Assembly (NCBI GenBank): GCA_017448245.1
Contig: JAFSLV010000047.1
Span: forward strand, 23,616-87,615
Direction of reading: 5' to 3'
Source: Lachnospiraceae bacterium
Lineage (GTDB): Bacteria > Bacillota > Clostridia > Lachnospirales > Lachnospiraceae
Length of the DNA stretch: 64,000 nt
Shown here: one piece after another, positions 34,926 to 43,048 of the stretch
Layout: the number at the start of each line of letters is the position of its first letter
How positions within the stretch are numbered: position 1 is the stretch's first letter
The notes under the pieces: model-generated
The model's input: the letters and a program-made list of their open reading frames with translations, nothing else
Told to the model about the DNA's origin: nothing
The model's database searches: none
Translations under genes and position numbers: made by a program

Positions 34926-35010
34926 TTAAAAAAGCAGCTGCAGAATGATCGCCGTCACAAATGCCGCAACAAACCCCCTCAGCACATCGGATGTTGCCTC
35001 GATCTGAAAC
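34926..35010 (-). pseudogene. Possible C-terminal remnant of a membrane protein
   Basis: On the minus strand a short frame ends at TAA 34926-34928 and reads as a hydrophobic tail, TSDVLRGFVAAFVTAIILQLLF. No start codon with ribosome site is present upstream, because the frame runs into the plus-strand glycerate-kinase remnant. It looks like the last helix of a permease. The identity is unknown and the call is tentative. Confidence 0.3.
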
Positions 35011-35016
35011 GAGTGA

Positions 35017-35379
35017 AAGATCGCACACGGAGAAACGGTTGTATATCTTTCGGGCGAAGGAAGGGGCGGACGCAATCAGGAACTGGCACTTGCCGCATCC
35101 GTTGCGATCGACGGTTTACAGAATGTCGCGGTTTTCTCTGTCGGATCCGACGGTACCGACGGACCGACAGACGCCGCGGGCGGCTATGTCGACGGCAGCA
35201 CCGCGTCCAAACTGCTCGAACAGAATATTCACATCGATGATGTATTAAACAATAACGACTCCTACCACGCCCTTGACCTCGTGAACGGCCTGATCAAAAC
35301 GGGCCCCACCGGTACCAATGTCAATGACGTGTCCGTCGTTCTGATCGACTCTCCCGCCGTGCTGCACTCCGCATCATAA
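35017..35379 (+). pseudogene. Truncated glycerate 2-kinase (MOFRL domain) remnant
   Basis: An open stretch after an in-frame TGA (35014-35016) translates to AHGETVVYLSGEGRGGRNQE (35023 onward), then SVGSDGTDGPTDAAGGYVDG, NNDSYHALDLVNGLIKTGPTGTNVNDV and a TAA at 35377-35379. This is the MOFRL C-terminal domain of type-2 glycerate kinases (GckA/TtuD), about 120 of ~420 residues. The N-terminal kinase part is gone and no start site is visible, so it is a relic. It lies directly before a convergent D-2-hydroxyacid dehydrogenase gene, which may be the other half of a former hydroxypyruvate/glycerate pathway. Confidence 0.85.
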
Positions 35380-35383
35380 GCGT

Positions 35384-36355
35384 TCAGTATCCGGTTTCGC
35401 GGTCCACCACGTTTTCCGGTTTTTCTCCGTTTGCATAACGCCTCAGATTGTCCGCGCTGATCCTGACAAAACGTTCAAAGGTCTCCGCGAGCAGATAGTT
35501 GCTCGCGACATGCGGCGTGATGATGATGTTTTCGGCGTCCCACAAAGGATCGTCCGCAGGCAGCGGCTCCGGTACGGTGACGTCAAGTCCGGCTCCCGCG
35601 AGATGCCCTTCGTCAAGCACTTTTTTCAGCGCCTCCTGATCGACGGATGTGCCTCTTCCCACGTTGATGAGGAAGGAGCCCTTCTTCATCAGGCGCAGTC
35701 TTCTCTCGTCCATCAGGTTGGCTGTTGCCGCACCGCCGGGTAAGTTCATCGCAACGATATCGGCCTTCGGCAGGACCTCGTCGAGATGCTCAATCGTCAA
35801 CTGTTCATCGACCCCCTCCGGCCTCACGCCGTTTGTGCGGCGCACGCCGATCACATGCGCCCCGAGCGCCTTGACCTTTCTCGCATAATCGCCGCCGATA
35901 TTGCCGATGCCGAGCACGGCGATCGTCGCTCCTTCGATCGAAATCGTATTGCCGCCCATCTTCCATTCGTGTTTTTCCGATTGCGGGATATATTCCTGAA
36001 ACCTGCGCACCAGCGCCATCGTCAGGGCCAGCATGTGCTCCGATACGGCAAGACCGTGCGCCCCCCTGGCATTGCAGACGATGACGTTCTCTCCGAGAAC
36101 ACCGGGCTTGATAAAAGCGTCGACGCCCGACCACGTCAGGTGGATCCACTCGAGATCCTTTGCCGCATGCAAAAGATCCGCCGGCACATATCCGATGATA
36201 CCGTGGACACCTGCCAGATCCTGTTCCGTTACATCCTCTGTTTTTTTATAAAAAAGACTGCACGGGACACGCCCGCCCTTTGCGGCCTCCTCGTATTGCG
36301 CCCGGTGGCTCTCTTCCATTTTCGATAACGCAATCAGGATCTTTTTTTCGGACAT
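35384..36355 (-). CDS. D-2-hydroxyacid dehydrogenase
   Basis: 323 residues. NAD-binding GxGxxG at 149-154 (GIGNIG) and the catalytic triad Arg234 (NVGRGTS), Glu263 (VPEPLP) and His282 (ITPHVASN) are complete. The family reduces 2-keto acids to D-hydroxy acids or the reverse (glyoxylate/hydroxypyruvate, D-lactate, phosphoglycerate); the substrate cannot be decided from sequence. The neighbouring glycerate-kinase remnant weakly favours hydroxypyruvate. Its upstream ribosome site is AAGGGGGAG, next to a terminator, so it may have its own promoter. Confidence 0.88.
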   Translation of the reverse strand: MSEKKILIALSKMEESHRAQYEEAAKGGRVPCSLFYKKTEDVTEQDLAGVHGIIGYVPADLLHAAKDLEWIHLTWSGVDAFIKPGVLGENVIVCNARGAHGLAVSEHMLALTMALVRRFQEYIPQSEKHEWKMGGNTISIEGATIAVLGIGNIGGDYARKVKALGAHVIGVRRTNGVRPEGVDEQLTIEHLDEVLPKADIVAMNLPGGAATANLMDERRLRLMKKGSFLINVGRGTSVDQEALKKVLDEGHLAGAGLDVTVPEPLPADDPLWDAENIIITPHVASNYLLAETFERFVRISADNLRRYANGEKPENVVDRETGY

Positions 36356-36371
36356 GTGCTCCCCCTTTTCG

Positions 36372-36402
36372 TGAAAAAGAAACCGGCCATCCGTCCGGTT
36401 TC
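36372..36402 (-). terminator. Terminator after the sirtuin gene
   Basis: Minus strand GAAACCGG (36395-36402) pairs with CCGGTTTC (36379-36386) around an 8-base loop, then TTTTTC follows. It ends the S1-protein/sirtuin transcript just before the D-2-hydroxyacid dehydrogenase start. Confidence 0.8.
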
Positions 36403-36418
36403 AAACAGTGTGCCTGTT

Positions 36419-37135
36419 TTATAACTGGGAAAAGATCTCGCCGATCGGCCCCTGTACCAGGAGATCCGCCTGTTTGTCCCTGGGCGTCGGTGATTTGTTG
36501 ATGACGACGAGCTTATGCCCCCGGTAATAGTCGATGAGTCCCGCAGCGGGATATACAACAAGCGAGGTTCCGCCGATGATCAGCACATCGGCATTGCGGA
36601 TATACTCGATCGATTCGGAGATGATGTTGCTGTCGAGACCTTCCTCATACAGCACGACATCGGGCTTGACCCTGCCTTTGCAATCATCACAGCAGGGCAC
36701 GCCGTCATAATCGATGATGTATTGCACATCAAATGACTTGCCGCACTTTTCGCAGGTATTGCGCAGTACCGACCCGTGCAGCTCGAGCACCTTTTTCGAA
36801 CCGGCCTTCTGGTGCAGCCCGTCGATGTTTTGCGTAATTACCGCACGGCACTTGCCTAAAGCCTCCCATTCCGCAAGCTTTCTGTGTGCGGCATTGGGCT
36901 CGGCGTCCGGTGCGAGCATTTTGTCTTTATAAAACGCAAAAAACTCCTCCGGGCGCTGCGTATAAAAGGTATGCGACACGATCTGCTCCGGCGGATATTT
37001 GTATTTTTGTGCGTACAGGCCGTCCTGTGAACGGAAATCCGGAATGCCGCTTTCGGTTGACACGCCGGCACCGCCGAAAAACACGATATTATCGGTCCCG
37101 TTGATAAGATTGCGGAGTTCGTTTATTTGATCCAA
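36419..37135 (-). CDS. NAD-dependent protein deacylase (sirtuin)
   Basis: 238 residues. GAGVSTESGIPDFRS at 22-36 binds NAD, TQNIDGLH at 101-108 and the catalytic His120 (LELHGS) follow, and zinc ligands are Cys128, Cys131, Cys148 or 149, and Cys152. It removes acyl groups from lysines using NAD. It starts 20 bases after the S1-protein stop, so the pair is probably cotranscribed. Confidence 0.93.
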   Translation of the reverse strand: MDQINELRNLINGTDNIVFFGGAGVSTESGIPDFRSQDGLYAQKYKYPPEQIVSHTFYTQRPEEFFAFYKDKMLAPDAEPNAAHRKLAEWEALGKCRAVITQNIDGLHQKAGSKKVLELHGSVLRNTCEKCGKSFDVQYIIDYDGVPCCDDCKGRVKPDVVLYEEGLDSNIISESIEYIRNADVLIIGGTSLVVYPAAGLIDYYRGHKLVVINKSPTPRDKQADLLVQGPIGEIFSQL

Positions 37136-37155
37136 GTGTCAACCTCCCCGTCCGC

Positions 37156-38181
37156 TCAGAAACCCGCCTTTTTGATCAGATCCGCCAGAGACGTCGTCGC
37201 CTCTCCTTCGCTCTTATACTTAAACTTCTCGTCCGGCTCATCCTTTGCCGGCGCTTCTTCCAGGTCCTTCATGGACAGCGACACCTTGCCGTCCTTGACC
37301 TGGACGACCTTGACCCTGACGGTCTCCCCTTCTTTCAGGACATCCTTCGGATGCTTGATATGGTTGTGGGAAATACGCGAGATGTGCACGAGGCCCGTCA
37401 CACCTTCACCGAGATCGACAAAGGCGCCAAAATCGGTCAGGCTCTCGACCTTGCCTTCCATGATGCTGCCGGCCCTGACCTGTGCGATCCTCTCGGCGCG
37501 CTCCTTGTCCTGCGCGGCACGCAGCACGTCACGGACGGACAGCACGAGCTTATTCTCTTCCGCATCACAGGTAATGACATGCGTCTTGACGGTCTTGCCG
37601 ACATAGGACGGCAGGTCCTTGTCGTCCACAAAGGAGAGCGAGAGCTTCGACGCCGGGATAAAGGCGCGCAGTCCTTCCGGATGACACAAAACGCCGGCCT
37701 TGACGACCTCCGTGATCTGCGCTTCGACAACCTCATGCGCGTCCATCGCCGCCTTCATTTTGTCCCACGCGATCTGCTTCGTATCGTCCTTGACCGGACG
37801 TTTTTTATCGATGACGTCCATGTAATCCTTCATGGACTCTTCCTTTGAGTCGGGGATGCGGGGTTCCCTCTTTTTCATGGAGGATTTGTTTTCCCCGGCT
37901 ACCGCCGTGGCACCGGCATTTTTTCTGGCCGACTCCTCGACAGCCTCGGCCGCGTTGCGCACGGCGCCCTGGTTTTCCGCTGCCGTTTCCACCGCGTCCG
38001 TCACGTTCTTTGCCGTCTCCTGCACCGCATCCGCCGCGGCCTGTACGGCATCCTTATTTTCCGCCGCGGTTTCCACCGCCCCGGTAACGGCCTTTGCGGT
38101 TTCCTCCACCGCCTGCGCGGCCTGCTCCTTTACTTCCTCATTTTCCTGCGCAACCGCTGTGGCCGCTTCGTTTGTATCCAT
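37156..38181 (-). CDS. S1 RNA-binding protein with Ala-rich repeat N-terminus
   Basis: 341 residues from the ATG at 38181, with GGGGAGG upstream. Residues 1-95 are an Ala/Glu/Thr/Val-rich helical region with a recurring ~30-residue unit (VETAAENKDAV... and VETAAENQGAV...). A Lys/Arg-rich stretch (about 100-130) leads to two S1 domains: a degenerate one (about 150-215) and a canonical one (about 240-310, GKVESLTDFGAFVDLGEG). It is likely a ribosome- or RNA-associated factor similar to YugI or short RpsA forms. It is followed by the sirtuin gene. Confidence 0.82.
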   Translation of the reverse strand: MDTNEAATAVAQENEEVKEQAAQAVEETAKAVTGAVETAAENKDAVQAAADAVQETAKNVTDAVETAAENQGAVRNAAEAVEESARKNAGATAVAGENKSSMKKREPRIPDSKEESMKDYMDVIDKKRPVKDDTKQIAWDKMKAAMDAHEVVEAQITEVVKAGVLCHPEGLRAFIPASKLSLSFVDDKDLPSYVGKTVKTHVITCDAEENKLVLSVRDVLRAAQDKERAERIAQVRAGSIMEGKVESLTDFGAFVDLGEGVTGLVHISRISHNHIKHPKDVLKEGETVRVKVVQVKDGKVSLSMKDLEEAPAKDEPDEKFKYKSEGEATTSLADLIKKAGF

Positions 38182-38217
38182 AAAAACCTCCCCGTGTGGA
38201 TGATAATTGTACATCTA

Positions 38218-38247
38218 AATATAGCATACAGAAGGGAGGCAATTCAA
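38218..38247 (-). promoter_or_regulatory. Probable promoter of the S1-protein gene
   Basis: Minus strand TTGAAT (38242-38247) and TATATT (38218-38223) with 18 bases between, 36 bases before the ATG at 38181. Confidence 0.45.
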
Positions 38248-38263
38248 CTGCGGATTTTTGAAA

Positions 38264-38989
38264 TCACCGTTTTCCCGGGCCCTGCACCTGTCCGGCCGTG
38301 AGAGAACGGATCATCGACGCCATGGTCAGCGTCTCCTGATTGTTTAATGCCTTCCGGAACGCGCTCTCGCTGTTGGAAAAATGCGTCCGAAGCGCACGGG
38401 TGGCGCCCCGGAGATCCTTCTTCAGAATGGCCCGTATGATTTCTTCGTGTTCTTTGCAGGTCTCTTCCTGCCTTACGGGGTTCGTGGCATTGAGAAAGCG
38501 GGCACGCTGCATCTGCAGACGCATCCGCTCAAGCGTTTCGATGATCCTCGGAGATTCCGCAAAGGATACAAAGGCATGATGAAAGGCATCATCATACGCA
38601 TAACAGTCGCGCACCTCTCCATTCTTTGCGGCAGCAAGCATCCTCCGGTGGATGTCCTTCAGCTTTTTTTCTTCTTCCTCTTTCAGCCAGCCTTTTTCCG
38701 AAAGGATGGAGAGCGCCTCCGATTCCAGCGCACCCCTGACATGCAGAATATCCGTAACGTCAAACAGCGTGATCTGTGCAACGGCTTTTTTCCCTTTTTC
38801 ATCGAGTGCCACCAGACCGTCGCGCTCGAGAAGAAGAATCGCTTCCCTGACGGGTGCGCGGCTCATGGAAAGCGCCTGTGCAATCTTATAATCGGACAGC
38901 CTCTCCCCCGGCAAAAGCGCATAGGTGACGATGCGGTCACGGATGTACTCATAGGCGCCCGTCACCTGGGAATCGCCGTTTTTCTTCAT
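38264..38989 (-). CDS. GntR family (FCD type) transcriptional regulator
   Basis: 241 residues. Winged helix at about 12-75 with LSDYKIAQALSMSRAPVREAILLLERDGLV, then an all-helical FCD ligand domain (HHAFVSFAESPRI, EHEEIIRAI). Such regulators sense sugar acids or organic acids and usually repress. Last gene of the operon starting at 42867 and the best candidate to bind the twin GTCGAC palindromes at that promoter. Confidence 0.9.
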   Translation of the reverse strand: MKKNGDSQVTGAYEYIRDRIVTYALLPGERLSDYKIAQALSMSRAPVREAILLLERDGLVALDEKGKKAVAQITLFDVTDILHVRGALESEALSILSEKGWLKEEEEKKLKDIHRRMLAAAKNGEVRDCYAYDDAFHHAFVSFAESPRIIETLERMRLQMQRARFLNATNPVRQEETCKEHEEIIRAILKKDLRGATRALRTHFSNSESAFRKALNNQETLTMASMIRSLTAGQVQGPGKR

Positions 38990-39010
38990 CGCTGTTTCCC
39001 TCCGACACGG

Positions 39011-40285
39011 TCAGAACCGCTCCCTGTTAATCCACAGCCCGAGTGCGGGATTGGGGATAAAATAGATCTCCTCGCCGTTCACGATATTATATCCGTAGGA
39101 AAGCTTTGCGGGATCGTAGATTGCTGCCGTCTTGTCATAATCCGCGCTTGCAAAGCCGGCTTCTTCAATCTCGCTTCGTGGTATCTGTTGTACGGCATAG
39201 GTGATGCGGAAACGGTCGTCGCTTGATCCGTGGATCAGATGTGCGGCCGCTCCCATGTTTTCCCTTAAGTCATCGTTTTCCTCTTTTTCAAATGCTTCGA
39301 GAATCCGCAGCCTTCCGCGGTATCCGTATTTGCGGATCAGACGGTCGACCCCGTCGTCCTCTCCGAATCTGGTCACGCCGGGTGCGAGTATCACGAGTTC
39401 GCCCCGGTCCGCCATGGCCATGCGCGTGCGGTAGATTGCTTTATTGCCGAGCCAGGTCGAATGAAACTCCTTCGGATCCAGATATACCACGCACTTCTTC
39501 AGGCCGTGCTCCACAAAATCGATGTTTTTTTTCTGTGACAGCTTTACCGCTTCCGTCAGACATTCCCTTCCTTCGCCGATGAAGAGTCCGTGCGTCCGGA
39601 TCCTGCCGCCCGGCGCTGTTGTCACGGTCAGTACGAAGAGCACGGGACGCTCCCTCATGTAGTGTTCCATCCCGTAATCAAAGAGTCTGCGCACCGGCGT
39701 GTGATCCTTGCCCATCATGCGCTCCATCCCGTAGACGGCGCCGACCATGTGCGAGCGGTTGATGATGCCAAAACCGCCGCAGCCCACAAAGATATTCTTG
39801 GCATGATTGGACATTCCGATGACCTCGTGCGGCACCACCTGTCCCGGGGAGATGATCAGATCATAGTTTTCGTCCGTCAGACGATGATTGACCTCCAGGT
39901 CGATCTCCGTATGCCACAATCCCTCCGTGATCTCCGCAACATACGAGGAGGGGACGGTTCCGATTTTGACGACATCGTTGCGCCAGTTGTGCACGATAAA
40001 CCGCGAAAACGGAATGTCACCGAACATCTTCGCCGCCTCTTCCCGTGTCACCGGCACATGCGTGCCGAGCGCGGGCATGATATCCACCTCCGCACCCGCC
40101 TTTGTCAGCAGGTGATAATAGCGGTTGGTAATGAAGCCGGCATTGGAATGAAACCTTGTGAAATCCGGCGGGATGATCAGCACTTTTTTGAGGCTTCTCC
40201 CCGCAAGGCTTTCCCTTAATGCCGCCTCGATTTCTCTCTCGCCCAGTCCTTTTTCCGATTCGGCGATTCTGTATATATCCGTCAT
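39011..40285 (-). CDS. Lactate racemase (LarA/DUF2088) family protein
   Basis: 424 residues. The LarA family stretch DFTR (41-44), GTHVPVT (74-80) and the His residues in IVHNW (99), VPHEVIG (153), NHAKNIF (161) and NRSHMVG (179) fit the active-site His set of nickel-pincer enzymes. The family covers racemases and epimerases of hydroxy acids that use a pincer nucleotide cofactor; no larB/C/E genes are seen here. Its place with a sugar kinase, 6-phosphogluconate dehydrogenase and GntR regulator suggests a sugar-acid substrate rather than lactate. 21 bases before gntR. Confidence 0.85.
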   Translation of the reverse strand: MTDIYRIAESEKGLGEREIEAALRESLAGRSLKKVLIIPPDFTRFHSNAGFITNRYYHLLTKAGAEVDIMPALGTHVPVTREEAAKMFGDIPFSRFIVHNWRNDVVKIGTVPSSYVAEITEGLWHTEIDLEVNHRLTDENYDLIISPGQVVPHEVIGMSNHAKNIFVGCGGFGIINRSHMVGAVYGMERMMGKDHTPVRRLFDYGMEHYMRERPVLFVLTVTTAPGGRIRTHGLFIGEGRECLTEAVKLSQKKNIDFVEHGLKKCVVYLDPKEFHSTWLGNKAIYRTRMAMADRGELVILAPGVTRFGEDDGVDRLIRKYGYRGRLRILEAFEKEENDDLRENMGAAAHLIHGSSDDRFRITYAVQQIPRSEIEEAGFASADYDKTAAIYDPAKLSYGYNIVNGEEIYFIPNPALGLWINRERF

Positions 40286-40318
40286 GGTATTTTTCCCCGC
40301 TTTACCCTCTGTCTTTGG

Positions 40319-41770
40319 TCATGCCGTATAGGTGCTTGCGGATGTCGCGCCGCCGTGCCCCGTCCAGTTGGTGTGAAAAAACTCGCCGCGCGGCCGGTCG
40401 GTTCTTTCGTAGGTATGCGCACCAAAATAATCGCGCTGTGCCTGCAGCAGATTGGCGGGCAGACGCTCCGAGGTATATCCGTCAAAGTAGGACAGCGCAC
40501 TGGTCATGGCAGGCGCCGGCACGCCGTGTGTGAGTGCGGCTGCCGCCACCTCGCGAAAGGCCGGTACCAGTTCTTCGATCGTCTTTTTAAAATACGGATC
40601 GAGCAGGAGATTGGTCAGCTGCGGATTGTTGTCATAGGCTTCCTTGATTTTACCCAGGAAGACACTGCGGATGATACAGCCTCCGCGCCACATCAGCGCA
40701 ATACCGCCGTAGTTTAAGTTCCACCCGTAGGTTTTGGCTGCCGCACGCATCAGGGTATAGCCCTGCGCATAAGAGATGATCTTTGCGGCATAGAGCGCCT
40801 TGCGGATCGATTCGACAAAGGCCTTTTTATCTCCCTCAAAGGGAGTGATCCTTCGGCCGAACGCACGGGACGCCGCCACGCGCTCCTCCTTCATGGCGGA
40901 GAGACATCTGGCAAAAACCGCTTCGCCGATCAACGTCAGCGGTACGCCTTCGTCGAGCGCGGCAATCCCGGTCCATTTGCCCGTGCCCTTCTGTCCCGCG
41001 GTATCAAGGATCTTTTCGACAACCGGCGTGCCTTCCCCGTCCTTGTAGGCAAGAATATCCCTTGTGATCTCGATCAGATATGAATCGAGTTCCGTTTCGT
41101 TCCATTCTTTAAATACCTCATGCATCTCGTCGCCGGACATCCCGAGAAGATCCCGCATGATCTGATATGCCTCACAGATCAGCTGCATATCACCGTATTC
41201 GATGCCGTTATGTACCATTTTGACAAAATGCCCCGCACCGTTTTCTCCGACCCAGTCGCAGCAGGGCGATCCGTCCTCGACCTTTGCACAGATCGCCTGG
41301 AAGATGTCCTTTACATGCGGCCACGCCGCGGGGCTTCCTCCCGGCATCATGGAAGGCCCTTTCAGCGCACCCTCCTCTCCGCCGGACACGCCGGTGCCGA
41401 TATAGAGCATCCCCTTCGATTCCACATACCGTGTGCGGCGGATGGTATCCGGGAAATGGGAATTGCCGCCGTCGATGAGGATGTCGCCTTCGGAAAGAAG
41501 CGGAAGAAGCTGTCCGATCATATTGTCGACCGCTTCGCCCGCTTTTACCATCATGAAGACCTTGCGCGGCGGTTTCAGCTGCGCAACCAGCTCTTCAAGC
41601 GAATGACAGCCCGTAATGTTTTTTCCTTTGGCCCTGCCGTTGATAAAATCATCCACCCTGGCGGTTGTGCGGTTATAGACCGCGACATGAAATCCCTTCG
41701 ATTCCATGTTCATCACCAGATTTTCTCCCATGACCGCCAGGCCGATCAGGCCGATGTCACAATGACTCAT
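40319..41770 (-). CDS. gnd: 6-phosphogluconate dehydrogenase, decarboxylating
   Basis: 483 residues, normal for the long NADP-type enzyme. N-terminal Rossmann fold GLAVMGENLVMNM (9-21) and VYNRT, central GGEEGALKGPSMMPGG and HNGIEYGDMQ, C-terminal TDRPRGEFFHTNWTGHGG typical of the family. It oxidises and decarboxylates 6-phosphogluconate to ribulose 5-phosphate. It is placed in a catabolic operon, not in a pentose phosphate cluster, which fits gluconate-type use. Confidence 0.95.
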   Translation of the reverse strand: MSHCDIGLIGLAVMGENLVMNMESKGFHVAVYNRTTARVDDFINGRAKGKNITGCHSLEELVAQLKPPRKVFMMVKAGEAVDNMIGQLLPLLSEGDILIDGGNSHFPDTIRRTRYVESKGMLYIGTGVSGGEEGALKGPSMMPGGSPAAWPHVKDIFQAICAKVEDGSPCCDWVGENGAGHFVKMVHNGIEYGDMQLICEAYQIMRDLLGMSGDEMHEVFKEWNETELDSYLIEITRDILAYKDGEGTPVVEKILDTAGQKGTGKWTGIAALDEGVPLTLIGEAVFARCLSAMKEERVAASRAFGRRITPFEGDKKAFVESIRKALYAAKIISYAQGYTLMRAAAKTYGWNLNYGGIALMWRGGCIIRSVFLGKIKEAYDNNPQLTNLLLDPYFKKTIEELVPAFREVAAAALTHGVPAPAMTSALSYFDGYTSERLPANLLQAQRDYFGAHTYERTDRPRGEFFHTNWTGHGGATSASTYTA

Positions 41771-41793
41771 ATGGACTCCTTTCTGACTACCCG

Positions 41794-42867
41794 TTATCTC
41801 TGTACCCTTGCGTTACCCGCGTAGATATCCCATACCTGCTTTTCATCCGCGGGCTCCGCATAATCGTTGAGACTCGAGGCCGCAAGGGCTCCCGAAGCCC
41901 AACCGAACCGCAGGCATTTTTCGGCATCCCATCCGTTCAGTACGCCGTAGAGGAGTCCGCCGGAAAAACCGTCTCCTCCGCCGATGCGGTCCATTACCTG
42001 AATGGGGCGCGGCTCCTCCACATGCCAGGTATTGCCGCTGAGTGCAATGGCGCCCCACAGATGCTCATTGGCACTCACCACCTCGCGCAGCGTCGTCGCA
42101 TACATTGCGGCATTTTTGTATTTTTCCCTGACCTGCGAAATCATTCCCTTGAAGCTTTCTATTTTTGAAGAAAGATCCTTTCCGCCGGCTTCCGGTCCCC
42201 GAAATCCGAGCGCCAGCTGAAAATCCTCCTCATTGCCGATCAGCACATCCGCCACCGAGGCGATCTCGTGAAATGCGTCCGCAAGCTCTTTTTCGCGTCC
42301 CTTCCAGAAGGTCGCACGGTAATTGAGGTCGAAGGAGACGAGCGTCCCGTGCTCCTTGGCGCATTCGGCAAGCGCAAGGCAGCACTGCGTGGTTTCTTCG
42401 CTCATCGCGGCGATCAGGCCGGACAAATGGAGGATGGCGACGCCCTCCCTGCCGAAGATCCTGTCCGTATCAAAGTCGTTGACGGACAGAGTCCTTCCGA
42501 CCTCTCCCGCACGGTCATTCCAGACACGCGGCGCACGCAAGCCGAATCCCGAATCGGCGATATTCAACTGATGGCGATATCCCCAGGGACCGCCCTGTGG
42601 GACTTCCGCTCCCTCGAAGCGGATATTGCGTGCCCTCAACTGCGCCTTGATGAACTGCGCCATCGGACTGCCTTCGACAAATTTCGTCAGCACAAGGCAT
42701 TCTTTGCCAAGCGACGACGCTACATTGAGCACGTTGGATTCCGCGCTGGTCGCCTGCAGATAAAACATATTGCTGTTTTGCACCGCCATGCGGTCGACGG
42801 GTGTGATGCGCAGTCCCATGCTGGTGGGACAGGCCAGTGCGTACCGGTAAGATGATCGAATCTCCAT
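41794..42867 (-). CDS. PfkB-family carbohydrate kinase (KdgK-like)
   Basis: 357 residues. PfkB C-terminal signature DRIGGGDGFSGGLLYG (around 291-306) with the catalytic Asp, and the N-terminal sugar-binding half. SFDLNYRATFWKG (around 184) is typical of 2-keto-3-deoxygluconate kinases. It probably phosphorylates a sugar acid. First gene of a four-gene operon, its start 43 bases after the predicted promoter. Confidence 0.85.
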   Translation of the reverse strand: MEIRSSYRYALACPTSMGLRITPVDRMAVQNSNMFYLQATSAESNVLNVASSLGKECLVLTKFVEGSPMAQFIKAQLRARNIRFEGAEVPQGGPWGYRHQLNIADSGFGLRAPRVWNDRAGEVGRTLSVNDFDTDRIFGREGVAILHLSGLIAAMSEETTQCCLALAECAKEHGTLVSFDLNYRATFWKGREKELADAFHEIASVADVLIGNEEDFQLALGFRGPEAGGKDLSSKIESFKGMISQVREKYKNAAMYATTLREVVSANEHLWGAIALSGNTWHVEEPRPIQVMDRIGGGDGFSGGLLYGVLNGWDAEKCLRFGWASGALAASSLNDYAEPADEKQVWDIYAGNARVQR

Positions 42868-42909
42868 AAGTCCGTTCCTCCGTGTGAATACAGGTCAAAA
42901 GACAGGTTG

Positions 42910-42938
42910 ATCGTAGCACTTTTGTCGACAAAATACAA
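42910..42938 (-). promoter_or_regulatory. Promoter of the sugar-acid operon
   Basis: Minus strand TTGTAT (42933-42938), 17 bases, TACGAT (42910-42915). The spacer contains the first GTCGAC palindrome, so a bound repressor would block RNA polymerase. Confidence 0.6.
42920..42933. promoter_or_regulatory. Operator 1: TTTTGTCGACAAAA
   Basis: A perfect 14-base palindrome inside the promoter spacer. TTGTCGACAA-type palindromes are recognised by FCD-class GntR regulators such as LldR-like proteins. Confidence 0.65.
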
Positions 42939-42943
42939 TAAAA

Positions 42944-42955
42944 TTTGTCGACAAA
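42944..42955. promoter_or_regulatory. Operator 2: TTTGTCGACAAA
   Basis: A second 12-base perfect palindrome; its centre lies 23 bases from that of operator 1, about two helical turns. It sits just upstream of the -35 box on the minus strand. Confidence 0.65.
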
Positions 42956-42971
42956 ATAATGAATTCTTTAT

Positions 42972-42999
42972 TTGACATCCGGGAAAACAGGCGTATACT
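42972..42999 (+). promoter_or_regulatory. Promoter of bioY
   Basis: TTGACA at 42972-42977 and TATACT at 42994-42999 with 16 bases between. The predicted start falls near the first BirA half-site. Confidence 0.65.
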
Positions 43000-43003
43000 T
43001 TGA

Positions 43004-43034
43004 TTGTAAATATGTTTTTGTTTATTGTTTACAA
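43004..43034 (+). promoter_or_regulatory. BirA (biotin) operator
   Basis: TTGTAAAT (43004-43011), 15 bases, GTTTACAA (43027-43034). This matches the BirA operator TTGTAAAC-N15-GTTTACAA with one mismatch. It overlaps the transcription start of bioY, so biotin-bound BirA should repress. Confidence 0.85.
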
Positions 43035-43048
43035 TTTGGAGGCGTCTC

